Source of the DNA: Levilactobacillus fuyuanensis
GTDB lineage: Bacteria > Bacillota > Bacilli > Lactobacillales > Lactobacillaceae
Length of the DNA: 64,000 nucleotides
Direction: 5' to 3'
NCBI RefSeq assembly: GCF_003946395.1
Contig: NZ_RHNZ01000008.1
Span: 1 to 64,000, forward strand
Part shown: positions 15,731 to 23,714 of the stretch, one piece after another
How the letters are laid out: every line of letters begins with the position of its first letter
Numbering within the stretch: the first letter of the stretch is position 1
Notes under the pieces: model-generated
The model's input: the letters and a program-made list of their open reading frames with translations, nothing else
The model's database searches: none
Told to the model about the DNA's origin: nothing
Translations under genes and position numbers: made by a program

Positions 15731-16858
15731 TCATTCAAATAACGGTAAATCTTGCTGTTTGGCAAAACGGGCCATCATTTTTTCCTGAACTTTGGGCAAA
15801 GGCAGTGCCGCAATCTCTGCTGCTGGAACCCATTTCCCGGGAAGAAACTCAAGAGAGGGCACGGTTGGTAAGTCCGCCGTTAAAAGCTTCACGTGCCAAC
15901 GTTGGTGCGTGTAAGTGTGGCTGACAGGTTGACCGCCGACCACAGCCAGATCTAGTGGAATCTGATAGTCGCTAGCCCAACGCCGGGTGATTTCTGCGAC
16001 GTCATCGGCAAGCGTCGCGTCCGGATTCTCCGTGTGCAGATCCGCCTGTAAGACCAGCGGAAAACTCCAATAACCCGTCAACATTTCCTGAGCACCACGC
16101 TGAACCATCAGATAACCGGCTGGCGAGTGGATTACAAGGCCATAGTACGGCATCGATTTAGGCCGCGGTGCCTTGGTCTTCACTGGAAAGTCCAGCACCC
16201 GTCCCGCCCGGTAAGAAGCGTCAAACTCCTTAACTGGTGAGTGCCCCGGATCAGGATTTTTAGCCGTCATATAACTCGACCCAAGGTCCATAATGGCTTG
16301 ATTAAAAGCTCCCGGACGTTGCGGATCGACGATTGGCTGAATAATTTCTGTAAAGAGTTGACGCGTCTTGGGCTTAGCAATGTCATCATCTATCATAAGT
16401 AGCCGGGCAAATACGCGAAAGGCGTTGCCATCCACCGCTGGCACCACCTGATCAAAGGCAATGCTGGCAATGGCACTGGCCGTGTAGGGTCCAATCCCCA
16501 CAAGGTCCTCCAGCTCAGCGGCCGTCCGGGGCCATTCCCCATGATAGTCGTCTACCAGTTGCCGGGCCGCACGCTGTAAGTTCCGGGCCCGCGAGTAGTA
16601 CCCTAACCCCTGCCACGCCTTGAGTAATGTAGGTTCCTCGGCATTTGCCAAGTCTGTAACCGTCGGAAAGGTGGCTAGAAAATTCTGATAATAGGGAATC
16701 ACCGTATTGACCTGCGTCTGCTGTAGCATAACCTCGCTAATCCAGGTGTGGTACGGATTACGGCCATGCCGCCAAGGTAAGTCCCGCCCCTCATCGTCAT
16801 ACCAGGCCAATAAAGTTTTCCGAAAGTCGCGGATCGTTGCCGCTGACCATTTTTCCAT
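15731..16858 (-). CDS. mutY: Adenine DNA glycosylase MutY lacking iron-sulfur ligands
   Basis: Removes adenine mispaired with 8-oxoguanine. A 375-residue protein with catalytic Glu42 in SEVMLQQTQV, the helix-hairpin-helix VGIGPYTASAIA at 120-131, and catalytic Asp143 in AVDGNAFRV. The C-terminal NUDIX-like 8-oxoG recognition domain (about 230-360) is complete. The four Cys of the usual C-X6-C-X2-C-X5-C cluster are replaced by Met197, Pro204, Ser207 and Asp213, while the surrounding NP..PVKEF..SYRAG frame is kept. This is a natural clusterless MutY, a form known in some lactobacilli. GGAGGG lies 5 nt before the ATG; an upstream extension lacks a ribosome site. Confidence 0.93.
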   Translation of the reverse strand: MEKWSAATIRDFRKTLLAWYDDEGRDLPWRHGRNPYHTWISEVMLQQTQVNTVIPYYQNFLATFPTVTDLANAEEPTLLKAWQGLGYYSRARNLQRAARQLVDDYHGEWPRTAAELEDLVGIGPYTASAIASIAFDQVVPAVDGNAFRVFARLLMIDDDIAKPKTRQLFTEIIQPIVDPQRPGAFNQAIMDLGSSYMTAKNPDPGHSPVKEFDASYRAGRVLDFPVKTKAPRPKSMPYYGLVIHSPAGYLMVQRGAQEMLTGYWSFPLVLQADLHTENPDATLADDVAEITRRWASDYQIPLDLAVVGGQPVSHTYTHQRWHVKLLTADLPTVPSLEFLPGKWVPAAEIAALPLPKVQEKMMARFAKQQDLPLFE

Positions 16859-16973
16859 AGTGTCCCTCCGTCCTCGTTCTCCCCATTCTAGCGAATCCCC
16901 CGCCTGCCGACAAGTATCCCGCACAACTAAGCCTTGACGCGCCGCCATTGCTCCCCTATCATCAGGGAAGAAT

Positions 16974-17204
16974 ATTGGTTAAATGTTTTTTCGCCTGCGG
17001 CGGTCAGGGATTCTGCCGCTGTGGGGACCGCCTGCAGCCAAGAAGCGGGCTTCCAGCTCGGTTTAGAACCTCGCCAAAGTTCCAGCGAGTTTCCAAACAC
17101 GTCCCATGCTGTAAGGCCGGGAAGAACCAACCGCCCGGTCTAACACCATTTTCACGGCTGGCGCCATCCCTAACCGCCTCCGGCTAAGCTAACATTTAAT
17201 CAAT
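16974..17204 (+). repeat. Structured interspersed repeat, copy C (core 16991-17186)
   Basis: A full-length 196-bp core. GGTCAGGGAT near the left end pairs with ATCCCTAACC near the right end (9 of 10), where copy A uses a different pair. The CTCGC/GCGAG internal stem is retained. Outside the core, ATTGGTTAAATGTT (16974-16987) pairs with AACATTTAATCAAT (17191-17204), 13 of 14. It fills the gap between the divergent mutY and oppA genes. Confidence 0.88.
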
Positions 17205-17357
17205 TTCTTATCCTGAAGGCGGAACAAAATAAAAGCGTCTGTGGACACTCATTTTCGCATTTCTTAAACCATTGGCAGTTATGGCATACCAGCCATCGCT
17301 GACAATAATCACTTACATATAAAGAAAACAAATAGGTTAACAATCGGAGGAAACATC

Positions 17358-19010
17358 GTGAAACGTTGGGGAATACTTCTTATTATAGCGATCTGTAGCG
17401 CCCTGAGTGGTTGCACGATCAGTCACGAAACGGATACACCTAGTGATAGCAAAGGGGTCATGTCCCAGGATCAGGTTTTAAATCTGGCTTCCCACCATCC
17501 CCTGACCACGTTGGACACCGACAAGCTCACGCAATTTGGTCGACTGAACAATACCATTGAGGGGCTCTACCAGGCCACGAGCAACAACAATACCGAACTG
17601 GCCCTGGCTAAAAAGGTTAAAATCAGCGCCGACAAGCAGACCTATACCTTTACGCTTTGGAAGGATTCGTACTGGAGTAACGGCGACGTGATTACTGCTC
17701 CCGACTTCGTCTTCTCCTGGCGACGTGCCTTGATGCCACAAACCAAGGCACCTGAGGCCGACCTTTTTGACGGCATTAAGAACGCCCGGCAAATTCTGGA
17801 CGGCGAGTTGCCGGCAAGCCAGCTAGGGGTCACGGCACCTAGTAAGTTCAAATTGGTCGTGCGCCTCGACCATCCCATGGCGGAGCTCCCGCAACGACTG
17901 ACCTATCCCCTCTTTGGCCCGCAGAATCGACGCATCGCCGTCAAATACGGCAAGCGCTACGCTACGAAGCCGCGCTACCAAGTCTATGCCGGTCCCTTCA
18001 TGGTCGCCAATCGTGGCAGCTCCAAATGGCGCTGGCATATGATTCCCAACCCTCACTACTGGGACCGTAAGCACGTCTACCTTAGCCGCATCAACGTGGT
18101 GACCTATAAGTCCGCTTCAACAGCGTGGGACGCTTACGACCATGGTCGTTTAGACGAGATGCGCATCATGGGGAAATCCGACGTCAAATACTACGAAAAA
18201 AAGGCCGACTACACTGCCCGACCTTACTCCAAAATGGTCCTCCTCAATTATCGCCAAACGGGGAAGGATTCGAAGACAAACCGTCTGCTTCAACAAAAGC
18301 TCGCCCGGTTAGCCATTTCCCACGCCATCAACCGGAAGCACCTGGTCAAAGAAGCCTATGGGAACACCTCGCTGACCGCTCAGGGTGTCGTCCCAGCTGG
18401 CCTGAGCCGCGGACTCAAGGGAACGGCCGACTTTGCCGCCGCACAGCCCGAACAAGCCACTCTTGCTTACAGTCCCAAGACAGCCAAAGCAGAGTGGCAG
18501 ACCGCGACCAAGCGGGCCGGTGTCACTCACATAGGCCTCTCGCTGGGCTATGTGGGCGACACAAATAGCCCTGCCGTCGTCAAAACGCTCAAACATCAGT
18601 TGGAAGCCAACCTGCCCGGCCTGACGATTTCCCTTAAAAAGCACGTACAGGCTCTCAATGCGCGGGCAGTTCCAGTTACGTCAGATCTCACCTTAACAAC
18701 CCAACGGGCCCAGTACGCCGATCCACTGGCGGTGCTCTCCCTGTTTACCAGTAATAACAGCGCAAATGTTGGCCACTGGTCCAGCAAGACCTACGACCAG
18801 TTGATTGACCGGGCCAGCAATGCCCCTACCTTCAATTCTAAGCGGTGGCAGACACTATTAAGTGCCGAGGGCTTACTGATGCGCGATCAGGGGGTCACGC
18901 CGCTCATACAGCCTGCCAGCACCTACCTGGTCGACCCCAAGCTCAATGGGGTGCTCTACAATACCATTGGCACTCAGTCAAACTTCAAGAGTGCTTACTT
19001 TGTAAAATAA
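17358..19010 (+). CDS. oppA: Oligopeptide ABC transporter substrate-binding lipoprotein (OppA type)
   Basis: A 550-residue extracellular lipoprotein that captures peptides for an Opp importer. Signal peptide 1-18 ends in the lipobox ALSGC, with Cys19 lipidated. SBP_bac_5 features include YWSNGDVITAPDFVFSWRRAL and NPHYWDRKHVYLSRIN. GGAGG is 7 nt before the GTG start. No permease or ATPase genes adjoin, so it must supply a transporter encoded elsewhere, or act as a pheromone or peptide receptor. It is related to the second OppA at 28.3-30.0 kb but lacks the attenuator. Monocistronic. Confidence 0.92.
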   Translation: MKRWGILLIIAICSALSGCTISHETDTPSDSKGVMSQDQVLNLASHHPLTTLDTDKLTQFGRLNNTIEGLYQATSNNNTELALAKKVKISADKQTYTFTLWKDSYWSNGDVITAPDFVFSWRRALMPQTKAPEADLFDGIKNARQILDGELPASQLGVTAPSKFKLVVRLDHPMAELPQRLTYPLFGPQNRRIAVKYGKRYATKPRYQVYAGPFMVANRGSSKWRWHMIPNPHYWDRKHVYLSRINVVTYKSASTAWDAYDHGRLDEMRIMGKSDVKYYEKKADYTARPYSKMVLLNYRQTGKDSKTNRLLQQKLARLAISHAINRKHLVKEAYGNTSLTAQGVVPAGLSRGLKGTADFAAAQPEQATLAYSPKTAKAEWQTATKRAGVTHIGLSLGYVGDTNSPAVVKTLKHQLEANLPGLTISLKKHVQALNARAVPVTSDLTLTTQRAQYADPLAVLSLFTSNNSANVGHWSSKTYDQLIDRASNAPTFNSKRWQTLLSAEGLLMRDQGVTPLIQPASTYLVDPKLNGVLYNTIGTQSNFKSAYFVK

Positions 19011-19016
19011 GTTACG

Positions 19017-19049
19017 AAAAAAGGCGACCAAGTTGGACGCCTTTTTTTA
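19017..19049 (+). terminator. Terminator of oppA
   Basis: AAAGGCG pairs with CGCCTTT, with CCAA/TTGG inside, followed by a T-run. Confidence 0.9.
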
Positions 19050-19126
19050 CGCTCTTAATTATTTTTTGAATCGCTGCCAACACACCTGCTCTAATTACAG
19101 AGCTAATCTTAGCATGCTTTCATTAC

Positions 19127-19315
19127 TTAATTTTTACTTCTCAGTTTCTCAATCACCATAATTGCGATAATACCAACTAGTATCCCACCTGAAATCCAAA
19201 CAATGGTCATTGAATCCCAACTAAATACTGTCGGCCACATAATTGGTAGTAGGAAGAACCCAATAAGGAATACCAAGTAAAAAACAAAGTACCGTTTTAA
19301 TTTGATCTTTAGCAT
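19127..19315 (-). CDS. Small two-helix membrane protein
   Basis: A 62-residue protein with two hydrophobic helices (about 10-28 and 37-55) and a basic end (EKLRSKN). GAGGGG is 6 nt before the ATG that gives MLKIKLKRY; the ATG two codons earlier abuts the Shine-Dalgarno. It is the last gene of a probable lplA operon. No family recognised. Confidence 0.6.
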   Translation of the reverse strand: MLKIKLKRYFVFYLVFLIGFFLLPIMWPTVFSWDSMTIVWISGGILVGIIAIMVIEKLRSKN

Positions 19316-19327
19316 TGCCATCCCCTC

Positions 19328-19642
19328 TTATGCTTTCAATTGTTCCTGAGCCGTTGCCAGCACGTCTTCACCAACGAATTCACTGGTCAGCCGCGCCATC
19401 GGGGTATAGCCATGCCGTTCCTTGTAGGGAACCGGATAGGCTGCCACCACGGCAACTTTCAAGTTGTTTTCGGTCAAAAAGATCTGGCCCACACCGCGGT
19501 ACTTGCCTTTGCTGTGACGGCCCGTGCGCCACGAGTGGAGCTTAAAATCACCGTCGGGTTCACGCTTGATCTCGTACTTACCGGAGGCATTGGCTGCCAC
19601 CGGAACCCCGACGTATTGATTCACTTCGTACTTTGCCTTCAT
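19328..19642 (-). CDS. Unknown soluble protein in the lplA operon
   Basis: A 104-residue protein beginning MKAKYEVNQYVGVPVAANASGK split over two strands. Its start codon follows the lplA stop codon by one base, which indicates translational coupling. The C-terminal part (YTPMARLTSEFVGEDVL) is probably helical. No family recognised. A link to lipoate metabolism is suggested only by position. Confidence 0.65.
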   Translation of the reverse strand: MKAKYEVNQYVGVPVAANASGKYEIKREPDGDFKLHSWRTGRHSKGKYRGVGQIFLTENNLKVAVVAAYPVPYKERHGYTPMARLTSEFVGEDVLATAQEQLKA

Positions 19643-19643
19643 G

Positions 19644-20678
19644 CTATGCCTCTTCTACTAAAATTTTGGTCAACGGCGCCACGGCATCCACCCCTAATAC
19701 GGCAATCACCGCTGGTTGCTGTAGAATCGCCTGAATATTTTCGGTCGTCGCCGATTGCCCCGTCAATTGATCCGTGATTGCCAACAGTTCCGCTGGCGTA
19801 CCAACCGTCCCGAACAATGCGACCGAGCGGAGTTCACCGGCGTGCCGCGTGTAATTCACATGTAGTTGGCCCGCAGCAAGTGGCAAACGGTGGTAGGCCC
19901 GTAAACCGGGGTTAGCCCCGTAGTTCCAGGCATCCGTTTGATACTTTTCTGCCAGTCGCTGATCAATGATCTCCCAGTCGTGCGCGGACAAGTGATACGT
20001 TTCCACCTCATCCAGTCGGTCGACCTCGAAGATATGCTGAAGCAGCGCCGTCTTAAAGTCCTGAATATCCAGGTCTTGATACGCCGGTGCGAGATACTGC
20101 CGGAGATTGGTAATTGGTACGCGGTTGGAGGCCACGCCCCGATGTCGCCGCTCGCTAACCGGAATCAGCGCCTGATGGGCAGCGTCCACGTTCAAATCAT
20201 ACATGATGGTCCCACCAGCTGCGTACCCATCGCCATTTTTAAACATGGTCATGCCGGAAAATTTCTTATCGCCAACAACTAGATTACTCTTCTGGCTAAT
20301 CGCCAAGTCGGGCACGCCCATGGCCTTCAGCGCCTTTAAGATTGGCGCCGCAAACCCAGTGTAGTCTCCAAACTGCGAGCCATCTTGAGGATCACCATTG
20401 ACGATGTGCTCAAAGATTAGGTTTCGTTCATCGTGATAAACCGCGCCCCCACCGGAGGTCCGCCGCACCAATTGTACGTCATGCTTGGCCAAATAGTGAA
20501 AGTCCACCTCGGCCGTAACGTTTTGGTTAATCCCAACGATGACGGCCGGCCGGTTGACGTACATCATCAGGCCATGCCCGGGGAGCTTGAGGTCGTTGAC
20601 CAGGTAATTATCGATGGATTGATTGACCACGGCATCGGTCACCACTTGGCCCTGCCGATTCGTATCAATTAGAAACAT
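19644..20678 (-). CDS. lplA: Lipoate-protein ligase A
   Basis: Activates lipoate with ATP and attaches it to a Lys of lipoyl domains. A 344-residue enzyme with LVRRTSGGGAVYHDERN, the family signature, then KSNLVVGDKKFSGMTMF containing the adenylate-binding Lys region, and a C-terminal accessory domain from about residue 250. Followed directly by the 104-residue gene. It is divergent from a GcvH-like gene whose Lys82 is a possible substrate, with repeat copy D between the starts. No dehydrogenase complex gene lies nearby. Confidence 0.92.
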   Translation of the reverse strand: MFLIDTNRQGQVVTDAVVNQSIDNYLVNDLKLPGHGLMMYVNRPAVIVGINQNVTAEVDFHYLAKHDVQLVRRTSGGGAVYHDERNLIFEHIVNGDPQDGSQFGDYTGFAAPILKALKAMGVPDLAISQKSNLVVGDKKFSGMTMFKNGDGYAAGGTIMYDLNVDAAHQALIPVSERRHRGVASNRVPITNLRQYLAPAYQDLDIQDFKTALLQHIFEVDRLDEVETYHLSAHDWEIIDQRLAEKYQTDAWNYGANPGLRAYHRLPLAAGQLHVNYTRHAGELRSVALFGTVGTPAELLAITDQLTGQSATTENIQAILQQPAVIAVLGVDAVAPLTKILVEEA

Positions 20679-20704
20679 AGGTGAACCCTCCTTGGTTTAA
20701 TTCG

Positions 20705-20791
20705 GTTGAAATCATCGCCTGCGGCTGCCAGAATTCCGCCTGCTGGGGGACCGGCTCCATCCTGACCTCCTCCGGCTAAGTAAATTTCAAC
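20705..20791 (+). repeat. Structured interspersed repeat, copy D (64-bp minimal form)
   Basis: Keeps only the two ends: TCGCCTGCGGCTGCCAG on the left and CCTGACCTCCTCCGGCTA on the right, with about 30 bp between. The core is 20715-20778. Outside it, GTTGAAAT (20705-20712) pairs perfectly with ATTTCAAC (20784-20791). It lies in the lplA/gcvH divergent gap and is an internal-deletion derivative. Confidence 0.85.
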
Positions 20792-20939
20792 TCAAACTTA
20801 GCTAAGTTATCAGCATAGCTATCAAATTAATATTTCAAACGCTTCTATGAAAAGTGCCTAACGGCAAAATCAATTCCAATACAATTTTGATTTCAGTTTA
20901 GCATATCCCTTTGTCGGCAACAACTTGGGTAAGAACATA

Positions 20940-20969
20940 TTGTCAGCGGTTACAGCATAAGGGTATACT
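20940..20969 (+). promoter_or_regulatory. Promoter of the gcvH-like gene
   Basis: TTGTCA (20940-20945) and TATACT (20964-20969) are separated by 18 bp; the ATG lies about 35 bp downstream. Confidence 0.65.
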
Positions 20970-21003
20970 AAAGAACGTAATGAGATTAAGGGAGGAATTT
21001 ACC

Positions 21004-21387
21004 ATGCCTGAACAACAAAGACCATCCGTTTGGGAACTATTTAAGAGCTTCTTTCACCCCAAGAAAGCCGAACCAAAAGTCACGACACTCAACGGGGTCT
21101 GGTGGGAGCAGCGCCACACCATCTACCGCTTGGGAATCACCAGCGATGCCATTCAACAACTCGGTAAGATTAGCTTTGCCGATCTGCTTGTCGAGCCCGA
21201 TCAAGTTATGGATCAGGATCAAGATATTCTTGAGGTCGAAAGCGACAAGACCGTGCAGAATTTCAAGACGCCATTTGCTGGGACCGTCGTGGACGTCAAT
21301 CATTTTCTCATTGAGAATCCTGACGCCATCAACTCTAACCGTCAACTGGAAAACTGGGTCTTAGATATCCGTATCGATTTTGACTAA
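21004..21387 (+). CDS. gcvH: Glycine cleavage H-like lipoyl protein
   Basis: A 127-residue lipoyl-domain protein. The core from HTIYRLGITSDAI to the end matches GcvH, and EVESDKTVQNFKTPFAGTVV places the lipoylatable Lys at 82. Residues 1-30 form an N-terminal extension with a Trp/Phe/Lys-rich helix that standard GcvH proteins lack. GGAGG precedes the ATG at about 8 nt. No GcvT or GcvP gene is nearby, so it may be a lipoyl carrier or relay protein rather than part of glycine cleavage. Divergent from lplA, the likely modifying enzyme. Confidence 0.85.
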   Translation: MPEQQRPSVWELFKSFFHPKKAEPKVTTLNGVWWEQRHTIYRLGITSDAIQQLGKISFADLLVEPDQVMDQDQDILEVESDKTVQNFKTPFAGTVVDVNHFLIENPDAINSNRQLENWVLDIRIDFD

Positions 21388-21674
21388 TCTAAACGCCTTA
21401 TAGAAGGAGCGTTATCGCCAGAAATACTTTTGGTGGTTGCGCCCCTTTTCTAGTCAAACCCTAAAGGCCGGATGGCCCCTTCACAAAGCCTACTTGCTAA
21501 CGGAAATGACGACTCACTAATATTTTTTAAAAAGAAAATCGGCTATGTCTTCAATTCATTTAGACAAAATATTTACCATTTTCGATTGAGAGGACTACCA
21601 TGAGAATTGAAGCCGGTGGTACCCATGCCAATCACAGATCCGCTGACCCCAAAATTTTTTTGGAGGTAATGGTT

Positions 21675-21890
21675 ATGGCTGTTGTAGAAAAGACTGCTTT
21701 ATTGGATGAACCGATGAATGATACGTTTGACTGGTCCGATCAAAAGCTTCCTGTACGGGATGCTCTGTGGGATCACTTCATGGAATCCAATGGTCACAAC
21801 ACCGATGAAAGTGAAGCTTCAATGAAGGAAATCGATGCGAAGTCCGACGATGAAGTTCGGGCTTACGTTGAAGAAAACCTCAAGAAGTAA
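21675..21890 (+). CDS. Small acidic protein of unknown function
   Basis: A 71-residue, strongly acidic soluble protein (EASMKEIDAKSDDEVRAYV near the end). GGAGG is 8 nt before the ATG chosen; the ATG two codons earlier is too close to it. A strong terminator follows. No family recognised. Between it and the gcvH stop lie about 285 bp with no convincing gene, including an open frame that lacks a start codon. Confidence 0.65.
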   Translation: MAVVEKTALLDEPMNDTFDWSDQKLPVRDALWDHFMESNGHNTDESEASMKEIDAKSDDEVRAYVEENLKK

Positions 21891-21906
21891 CCGGCTGTTT
21901 CAACCT

Positions 21907-21940
21907 AAAAATAACCCCGCCAATTGGTGGGGTTATTTTT
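21907..21940 (+). terminator. Terminator of the acidic protein gene
   Basis: AAAATAACCCC pairs with GGGGTTATTTT, with CCAATTGG inside, followed by a T-run. It also faces the convergent phosphatase gene. Confidence 0.93.
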
Positions 21941-21951
21941 GTTACCTTATT

Positions 21952-22575
21952 TTAATTTAATTGCGGACTCACGCTATAGAATTTTAAATAGCGATGGCCC
22001 GTGGCCGGATCAATTACCATGCGCGTCACGCTGGTATTGGTCGGTTCTGGTAACGCAGTGGTCGCCGGTGCCGCCAACATCAACAGTGCCGTCGCCTTGA
22101 TGGTCAGGCCATGGCTAACGACCAGAATGTGATCATCAGGATGATCCACGACCTGCTCGGCCAACCACTGGCCGACCCGGTGCTGAATCGCCAGATAAGA
22201 CTCACCACCTACGGACGCCAAAACATCCGGCAGCGCCTCGCCAGTGACCGCATCAAAATCCTGCGGCCGTTGCTCGCTGACCGCCAGTAAACTTTTACCG
22301 GTCCAGTCGCCGTAATCGGCTTCCATCAGTCGGTCATCAAATGATGGCGTTAAGGCCATCATCGTTGTCAGCGCGGCAGTGGTCTGTCGCGTCCGGTGCA
22401 GTGGGCTACTGATCAATTGATTGTAGTGCTCGCCGTGCAGCCACTGCGCGAGATGCTCAGCTTGCTGCAGACCGCGGACCGTCAAGTGGGTGGCCGTTGT
22501 ATCCAATTGTCCTTGCATAATTTGATCCACGTTGGCCTGTGTTTGCCCGTGGCGTACCCAATCGAAAGTCGTCAT
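21952..22575 (-). CDS. Histidine phosphatase (phosphoglycerate mutase-like)
   Basis: A 207-residue branch-1 histidine phosphatase. The phospho-accepting His lies in WVRHGQTQAN, Arg and Glu in SSPLHRTRQT and LMEADYGDW, and the second His in LVVSHGLTI. Proteins of this size are usually small-molecule phosphatases rather than glycolytic mutases. Substrate unknown. It may be co-transcribed with the DMT transporter 23 bp upstream. Confidence 0.88.
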   Translation of the reverse strand: MTTFDWVRHGQTQANVDQIMQGQLDTTATHLTVRGLQQAEHLAQWLHGEHYNQLISSPLHRTRQTTAALTTMMALTPSFDDRLMEADYGDWTGKSLLAVSEQRPQDFDAVTGEALPDVLASVGGESYLAIQHRVGQWLAEQVVDHPDDHILVVSHGLTIKATALLMLAAPATTALPEPTNTSVTRMVIDPATGHRYLKFYSVSPQLN

Positions 22576-22598
22576 TTGTTAGTCACTTCCTACTCCCA

Positions 22599-23570
22599 TT
22601 AGAGCTCTTTCGCGGTGTTTCGTCGACCCCGCTGGAGTAAATAAATTGCTACGATCACTAAGACTGACCCAATCACCTCGGCACCCGAGATGGCCAAGCC
22701 GAGGAAGATGATCGACAGAATGAAGGTCATCACCGGCTGAACGGCATCCACGATACTGATCACGTCAGATGGCGCAAAGTGGGTGCTGTAGAGAATCAGT
22801 GAGAAAGGCACGATGGTCCCAAAAACAATAACTGTGGCCATCGAAGCAATCAGCGTCCCCGTCAATGGTGGCGTGCTGACCCACACGGGTTGATGCAAGT
22901 TAAAGATAATCCCGGCGATAAACGTTCCCCACCCAAGTACGGTGATTGGCGAGTGACCACCCCGGACCAACGGCCGTGGCAGAACTACGTAGCAGGCAGC
23001 GGTGATCCCAGAACCGATTCCCCAAAGTAGCGAATCGAATGGAATGGCCAGCTGAGATAAGTTTCCCCGCGTAATGGCCAAGAAGACCCCCACCATCGCG
23101 ATGGCAAACGCAATCAGGTCACTACGTAGTGGCCGATTATGTTTAAATAGCAAACTCCCTAACACGATAAATAGTGGGCTCAAGTACTGTAGAATCGTCG
23201 CCGCAGCGGCATTCCCGGTCTGAACCGCGATGTAGAAAGTCAGTAGGTTTGCACCCAGTCCAATGACCGCGTAGGCAACCAGCCAGCCAACCTCACGCCA
23301 GCTACTGAAGACCGCAAAAGTCTTCTTCCAGCCATACAAGATAAAGCTAATAATGAGCAACACCACACCAGCGCCTAATGTCCGCGCTGACAAGAACCAA
23401 TTGGTCGGAATGGATTGCCCCTGTGAAATAAACTGCAAAACTGTTCCGGACACCCCAAACATCGCTGAAGCAATGGTGGCCCAGAAAATACCCTTGATGA
23501 CGTTCCCCGTCGATACCTCTGAATTTTTCAAACCTGTGAATCCTTTCTCTCTCACACTCACGGCGTGCAT
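22599..23570 (-). CDS. EamA/DMT-superfamily transporter
   Basis: A 323-residue membrane protein with ten helices in two EamA repeats (about 25-165 and 175-315), typical of drug/metabolite exporters for amino acids and similar solutes. The ATG is preceded by GGAG at 7 nt; an alternative TTG at residue 14 also has AAAGGA upstream. Substrate unknown. Probably in one unit with the downstream histidine phosphatase. Confidence 0.85.
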   Translation of the reverse strand: MHAVSVREKGFTGLKNSEVSTGNVIKGIFWATIASAMFGVSGTVLQFISQGQSIPTNWFLSARTLGAGVVLLIISFILYGWKKTFAVFSSWREVGWLVAYAVIGLGANLLTFYIAVQTGNAAAATILQYLSPLFIVLGSLLFKHNRPLRSDLIAFAIAMVGVFLAITRGNLSQLAIPFDSLLWGIGSGITAACYVVLPRPLVRGGHSPITVLGWGTFIAGIIFNLHQPVWVSTPPLTGTLIASMATVIVFGTIVPFSLILYSTHFAPSDVISIVDAVQPVMTFILSIIFLGLAISGAEVIGSVLVIVAIYLLQRGRRNTAKEL

Positions 23571-23670
23571 TATAATTCTCCAATTTTACCCGATGTTCAT
23601 TAGAATTTGATGGTAAAACGGCGAAAAAGATCGGTTGTGGCCAACTTTTTTCAATTGCCTAACATCATAC

Positions 23671-23704
23671 AAAAATGGACGTGACTTCACAACGCGTCAC
23701 GTCC
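23671..23704 (-). terminator. Terminator of the metQNI operon
   Basis: On the minus strand GGACGTGAC pairs with GTCACGTCC around a nine-base loop, followed by ATTTTTGT. It is about 10 bp past the metI stop codon. Confidence 0.92.
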
Positions 23705-23714
23705 ACAAGCCCAC

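Noticed and set aside
16859-16948. 30-residue N-terminal extension of MutY
   Set aside because: Extension lacks a ribosome-binding site, while GGAGGG lies 5 nt before the internal ATG at the usual MutY start.
21407-21521. 37-codon protein-like open frame after gcvH
   Set aside because: No start codon between the preceding stop and the frame; likely a remnant or chance.
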